From positions 1-8,600 of the forward strand of contig JANXRI010000076.1 in assembly GCA_025353085.1 (NCBI GenBank): 8,600 nt of DNA. Reading direction: 5' to 3'. The notes beneath the pieces were generated by a model, which saw nothing but the letters and a program-made list of their open reading frames with translations, was not told where the DNA came from and searched no databases. Of the stretch, positions 6,838 to 8,600 are shown in pieces. The stretch is from Betaproteobacteria bacterium. Lineage in GTDB: Bacteria > Pseudomonadota > Gammaproteobacteria > Burkholderiales > SG8-41. Numbering within the stretch: the stretch's first letter is position 1; each line of letters begins with the position of its first letter. The position numbers were made by a program, and so were the translations under genes.

Positions 6838-6924
6838 CAGCAAACGACCAGCTACGACGCTGCATATCCGGGGCCGCGCGGTTTTTTGCGCCGCGCAACA
6901 AATTATCGCGCGTGGTCGCTGTCT

Positions 6925-6930
6925 TATAAT
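6925..6930 (+). promoter_or_regulatory. -10 box of hslO, possibly giving a leaderless mRNA
   Basis: A perfect TATAAT ends 6 bases before the hslO ATG at 6937, which puts the expected start of transcription on or next to the A of the ATG. No Shine-Dalgarno is visible. The -35 region is poor: TTATCG at 6903-6908 with 16-base spacing is the best I see. Confidence 0.5.
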
Positions 6931-6936
6931 TCCCGC

Positions 6937-7803
6937 ATGTCCGACACCATTCAGCGCTTCATGTTCGAACACGCGCCGGTGCGCGGCGAGATCGTGCATC
7001 TCGACGCAACCTGGCGCGCGGTGCTCGAACGCCATGACTACCCGCCCGCCGTGCGTGGATTGCTCGGTGACATGATGGCCGCCGCCGCGCTGCTGATTGC
7101 GACGCTTAAATTTGGCGGCACGCTGATCATGCAAATACAGGGTAACGGCCCGGTGAAGCTGCTGGTCGTCGAGTGCACGAGCGACCATCATATGCGCGCG
7201 ACCGCCAAGTGGTCAGAGGTGCCGGCGAGCGGCGATCTCGCCACGCTGATCGGCGCCGGCAGATTTGCGATCACGCTCGACGCGGGCCAAGGCGCGCCGG
7301 GTTATCAAGGTGTGGTCGCGCTCGAGGGCGCGAATGTCGCCGCGGCGCTCGAGCAGTACATGTTGCGCTCAGAACAGATCGACACGCGGCTGTGGCTTAC
7401 CACGCTCAATGAGCGCGCGGCCGGCTTGCTGCTGCAAAAACTGCCCGCCGCCGACGGCAGCGACGCCGACGCATGGCAGCGCGCGACGCTGCTCGCGGCC
7501 TCGCTCAAGCCGCACGAACTTGCCATGCACGATGCGCCTGAATTGCTCCGGCGGTTATATTCGGCGGAAGACATCCGAGTGTTCAAGCCGCGGCCGGTCC
7601 GGTTTCGGTGCACGTGTTCACGCGAACGCGTGACCTCGATGCTGCACATGCTCGGGCGCACCGAGGTCGACGGCATCATCGCGGAGCGCGGCGAAGTGGA
7701 AGTCAGCTGTGAATTCTGCAATCAGCGTTATGTTTTCGACGCCCTCGAGACGGCGGCATTGTTCGCGGCGCGCGTCGAGGTCGCGCAAGCGACGCGCCAC
7801 TGA
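6937..7803 (+). CDS. hslO: Hsp33 redox-regulated molecular chaperone
   Basis: Hsp33 is a cytoplasmic holdase. Oxidation releases its zinc, unfolds the C-terminal switch and activates binding of unfolding proteins. The 288-residue protein keeps the four zinc cysteines: C225-T-C227 and C258-E-F-C261. Family landmarks are FEHAPVRGEIV (10-20), HDYPPAVRGLLGDMMAAAALL (33-53), TLKFGGTLIMQIQGNGPV (56-73), GYQGVVALEG (122-131), YMLRSEQIDTRLWL (141-154) and CTCSRERV (225-232). The frame stays open to an ATG at 6886, but the added residues match nothing in the family. Homology to E. coli Hsp33 begins about at the ATG at 6937, so I chose that one. It lies 99 bases after the glycosyltransferase and probably has its own promoter. 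Confidence 0.95.
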   Translation: MSDTIQRFMFEHAPVRGEIVHLDATWRAVLERHDYPPAVRGLLGDMMAAAALLIATLKFGGTLIMQIQGNGPVKLLVVECTSDHHMRATAKWSEVPASGDLATLIGAGRFAITLDAGQGAPGYQGVVALEGANVAAALEQYMLRSEQIDTRLWLTTLNERAAGLLLQKLPAADGSDADAWQRATLLAASLKPHELAMHDAPELLRRLYSAEDIRVFKPRPVRFRCTCSRERVTSMLHMLGRTEVDGIIAERGEVEVSCEFCNQRYVFDALETAALFAARVEVAQATRH

Positions 7804-7810
7804 CCGGCAT

Positions 7811-7842
7811 CTGCGGCCATCGCAACCAGTAAACTGCGGCCA
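7811..7842 (+). repeat. Direct repeat CTGCGGCCA upstream of the thiolase promoter
   Basis: Two identical 9-base copies, at 7811-7819 and 7834-7842, lie 23 bases apart start to start, just upstream of the -35 box. The spacing is roughly two helical turns, so a dimeric regulator could bind both on one face. Chance is quite possible in DNA of this GC content. Confidence 0.4.
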
Positions 7843-7851
7843 GCCCGAATC

Positions 7852-7880
7852 TCGACACTCTGCGGGTGCGGGCGTAAAAT
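7852..7880 (+). promoter_or_regulatory. Near-consensus sigma70 promoter of the thiolase gene
   Basis: TCGACA (7852-7857) and TAAAAT (7875-7880) each match the consensus at 5 of 6 positions, with the optimal 17-base spacing. The start of transcription would fall near 7887, leaving a leader of about 66 bases that contains a GCCCG-TC-CGGGC palindrome (7904-7915). Confidence 0.7.
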
Positions 7881-7952
7881 TATGGCTCCCACTTGTTCTA
7901 TCTGCCCGTCCGGGCCAGCTGCAGAGCAATCAATCGTCCAAGGAGAAGCACC

Positions 7953-8600
7953 ATGAGCAACGAACGTGAAGTTGTCGTATTGAGCGGCGTCCGCACGGCT
8001 ATCGGCGATTATGGCGGCGCGCTAAAAGACCTGTCTCCGACCGAACTTGCGGGCCAGATAATTCGCGAAGCGGTGAAGCGCGCCAAGGTCGATCCGAAAG
8101 CAGTCGGCACGATGGTGCTCGGCAACGTCATACACACTGAAGCCAAGGATATGTATGTGTCGCGCGTCGCCTCTATCAAAGCCGGGCTACCGCAGGAAAC
8201 GACTGCGCTCACCGTCAATCGCCTCTGCGGCAGCGGCCTGCAGGCGATCGTGAGCGCCGCGCAAATGATCAAGCTCGGCGATGTCGATGTTGCCGTGGGC
8301 GCCGGCGTTGAATCAATGAGCCGCGGCGGCTATTTGATGCCGACCTTGCGCTGGGGCCAGCGCATGAATGACGGCGGCGTCGTCGACATGATGGTTGGCG
8401 CGCTGACGGATCCGTTCGATGCCGTGCACATGGGGATCACCGCCGAAAACATCGCGGCACAATGGAAAATTTCGCGCGAGCAACAAGACGAGTTCGCGGT
8501 CGAAAGCCACCGGCGCGCGGTCAACGCAATCGACAAAGGCTATTTCAAAGACCAGATCATGCCGGTCGAGTTGAAGACCCGCAAAGGCACCACGCTGTTC
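7953..8600 (+). CDS. bktB: BktB-like acetyl-CoA acetyltransferase (thiolase), 3' end outside window
   Basis: The first 216 codons of a thiolase run off the window. The enzyme condenses or cleaves acyl-CoA and acetyl-CoA to or from 3-ketoacyl-CoA, serving polyhydroxyalkanoate synthesis or fatty-acid and acetoacetate degradation. The nucleophilic cysteine is C92 in NRLCGSGLQAIVSAAQ (89-104). SGVRTAIGDYGGALKD (11-26), GNVIHTEAKDMYVSR (57-71), GAGVESMSR (116-124), DPFDAVHMGITAEN (153-166) and ESHRRAVNAIDKGYF (184-198) follow the family closely. The NVI.TE..DMY and RWG.RM.D.G.VDMM.GAL..PF stretches resemble Cupriavidus BktB more than PhaA, from memory. AAGGAG (7940-7945) lies 7 bases before the ATG and fixes the start. 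The second catalytic cysteine and the histidine lie beyond the window. Confidence 0.92.
   Translation, partial: MSNEREVVVLSGVRTAIGDYGGALKDLSPTELAGQIIREAVKRAKVDPKAVGTMVLGNVIHTEAKDMYVSRVASIKAGLPQETTALTVNRLCGSGLQAIVSAAQMIKLGDVDVAVGAGVESMSRGGYLMPTLRWGQRMNDGGVVDMMVGALTDPFDAVHMGITAENIAAQWKISREQQDEFAVESHRRAVNAIDKGYFKDQIMPVELKTRKGTTLF

Noticed and set aside
6874..6900. GCGCGG-TTTTTTGCG-CCGCGC hairpin with a T-run after the glycosyltransferase gene
   Set aside because: The six T residues sit in the loop rather than after the stem, and the upstream palindrome has only a 2-base loop. It is not a convincing terminator for either strand.

Overview
The window reads as a piece of chromosome from a GC-rich Gram-negative bacterium, most likely a betaproteobacterium. 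The evidence is the zinc-type ribosomal protein L31, a Kdo hydroxylase of the Burkholderia/Yersinia type (which implies lipopolysaccharide), a BktB-like thiolase and Hsp33. No tRNA, rRNA, CRISPR array or intact mobile element is visible. Species cannot be fixed from the sequence alone.

Layout. (1) 2-319 (+): the C-terminal part of a DUF2846-like protein, cut by the window edge. (2) 364-714 (+): rpmE with its own sigma70-type promoter and a strong, probably bidirectional, terminator. (3) 731-1518 (-): a TMEM165/GDT1 (UPF0016) manganese-exporter-type gene behind a clear yybP-ykoY manganese riboswitch and promoter. The reading frame is broken by one missing base inside the first signature motif. 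(4) 1570-3991 (-): a nitrogen-scavenging block of a truncated cyanate/nitrate-type ABC ATPase, cyanase (cynS), and a Sec-exported acetamidase/formamidase-family protein. The ATPase has lost its Walker A half, and its permease and binding-protein partners are absent. (5) 3992-4249: a gene-free stretch, locally richer in A and T, that probably holds the scar of that loss. (6) 4250-6837 (+): a two-gene LPS unit, Kdo 3-hydroxylase (kdoO) followed by an ArnT/PMT-type membrane glycosyltransferase. (7) 6937-7803 (+): hslO (Hsp33), with a -10 box so close to the ATG that the mRNA may be leaderless. (8) 7852-8600 (+): a near-consensus promoter, a good ribosome binding site and the first 216 codons of a BktB-like beta-ketothiolase, cut by the window end.

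How the parts fit. The minus-strand block concerns ammonia release from small nitrogen compounds (cyanate and probably a short amide). Its import system looks decayed, so cyanase may now serve for detoxification of internal cyanate. The kdoO/glycosyltransferase pair probably tailors the inner core or lipid A. The riboswitch and exporter pair is a classical manganese-homeostasis module, although the gene as read cannot make full-length protein unless the missing base is a sequencing error. I found no clearly new system. The points most worth checking are the frameshift under an intact riboswitch, the half-ATPase with a near-perfect Shine-Dalgarno in front of its remaining domain, and the possible leaderless hslO.
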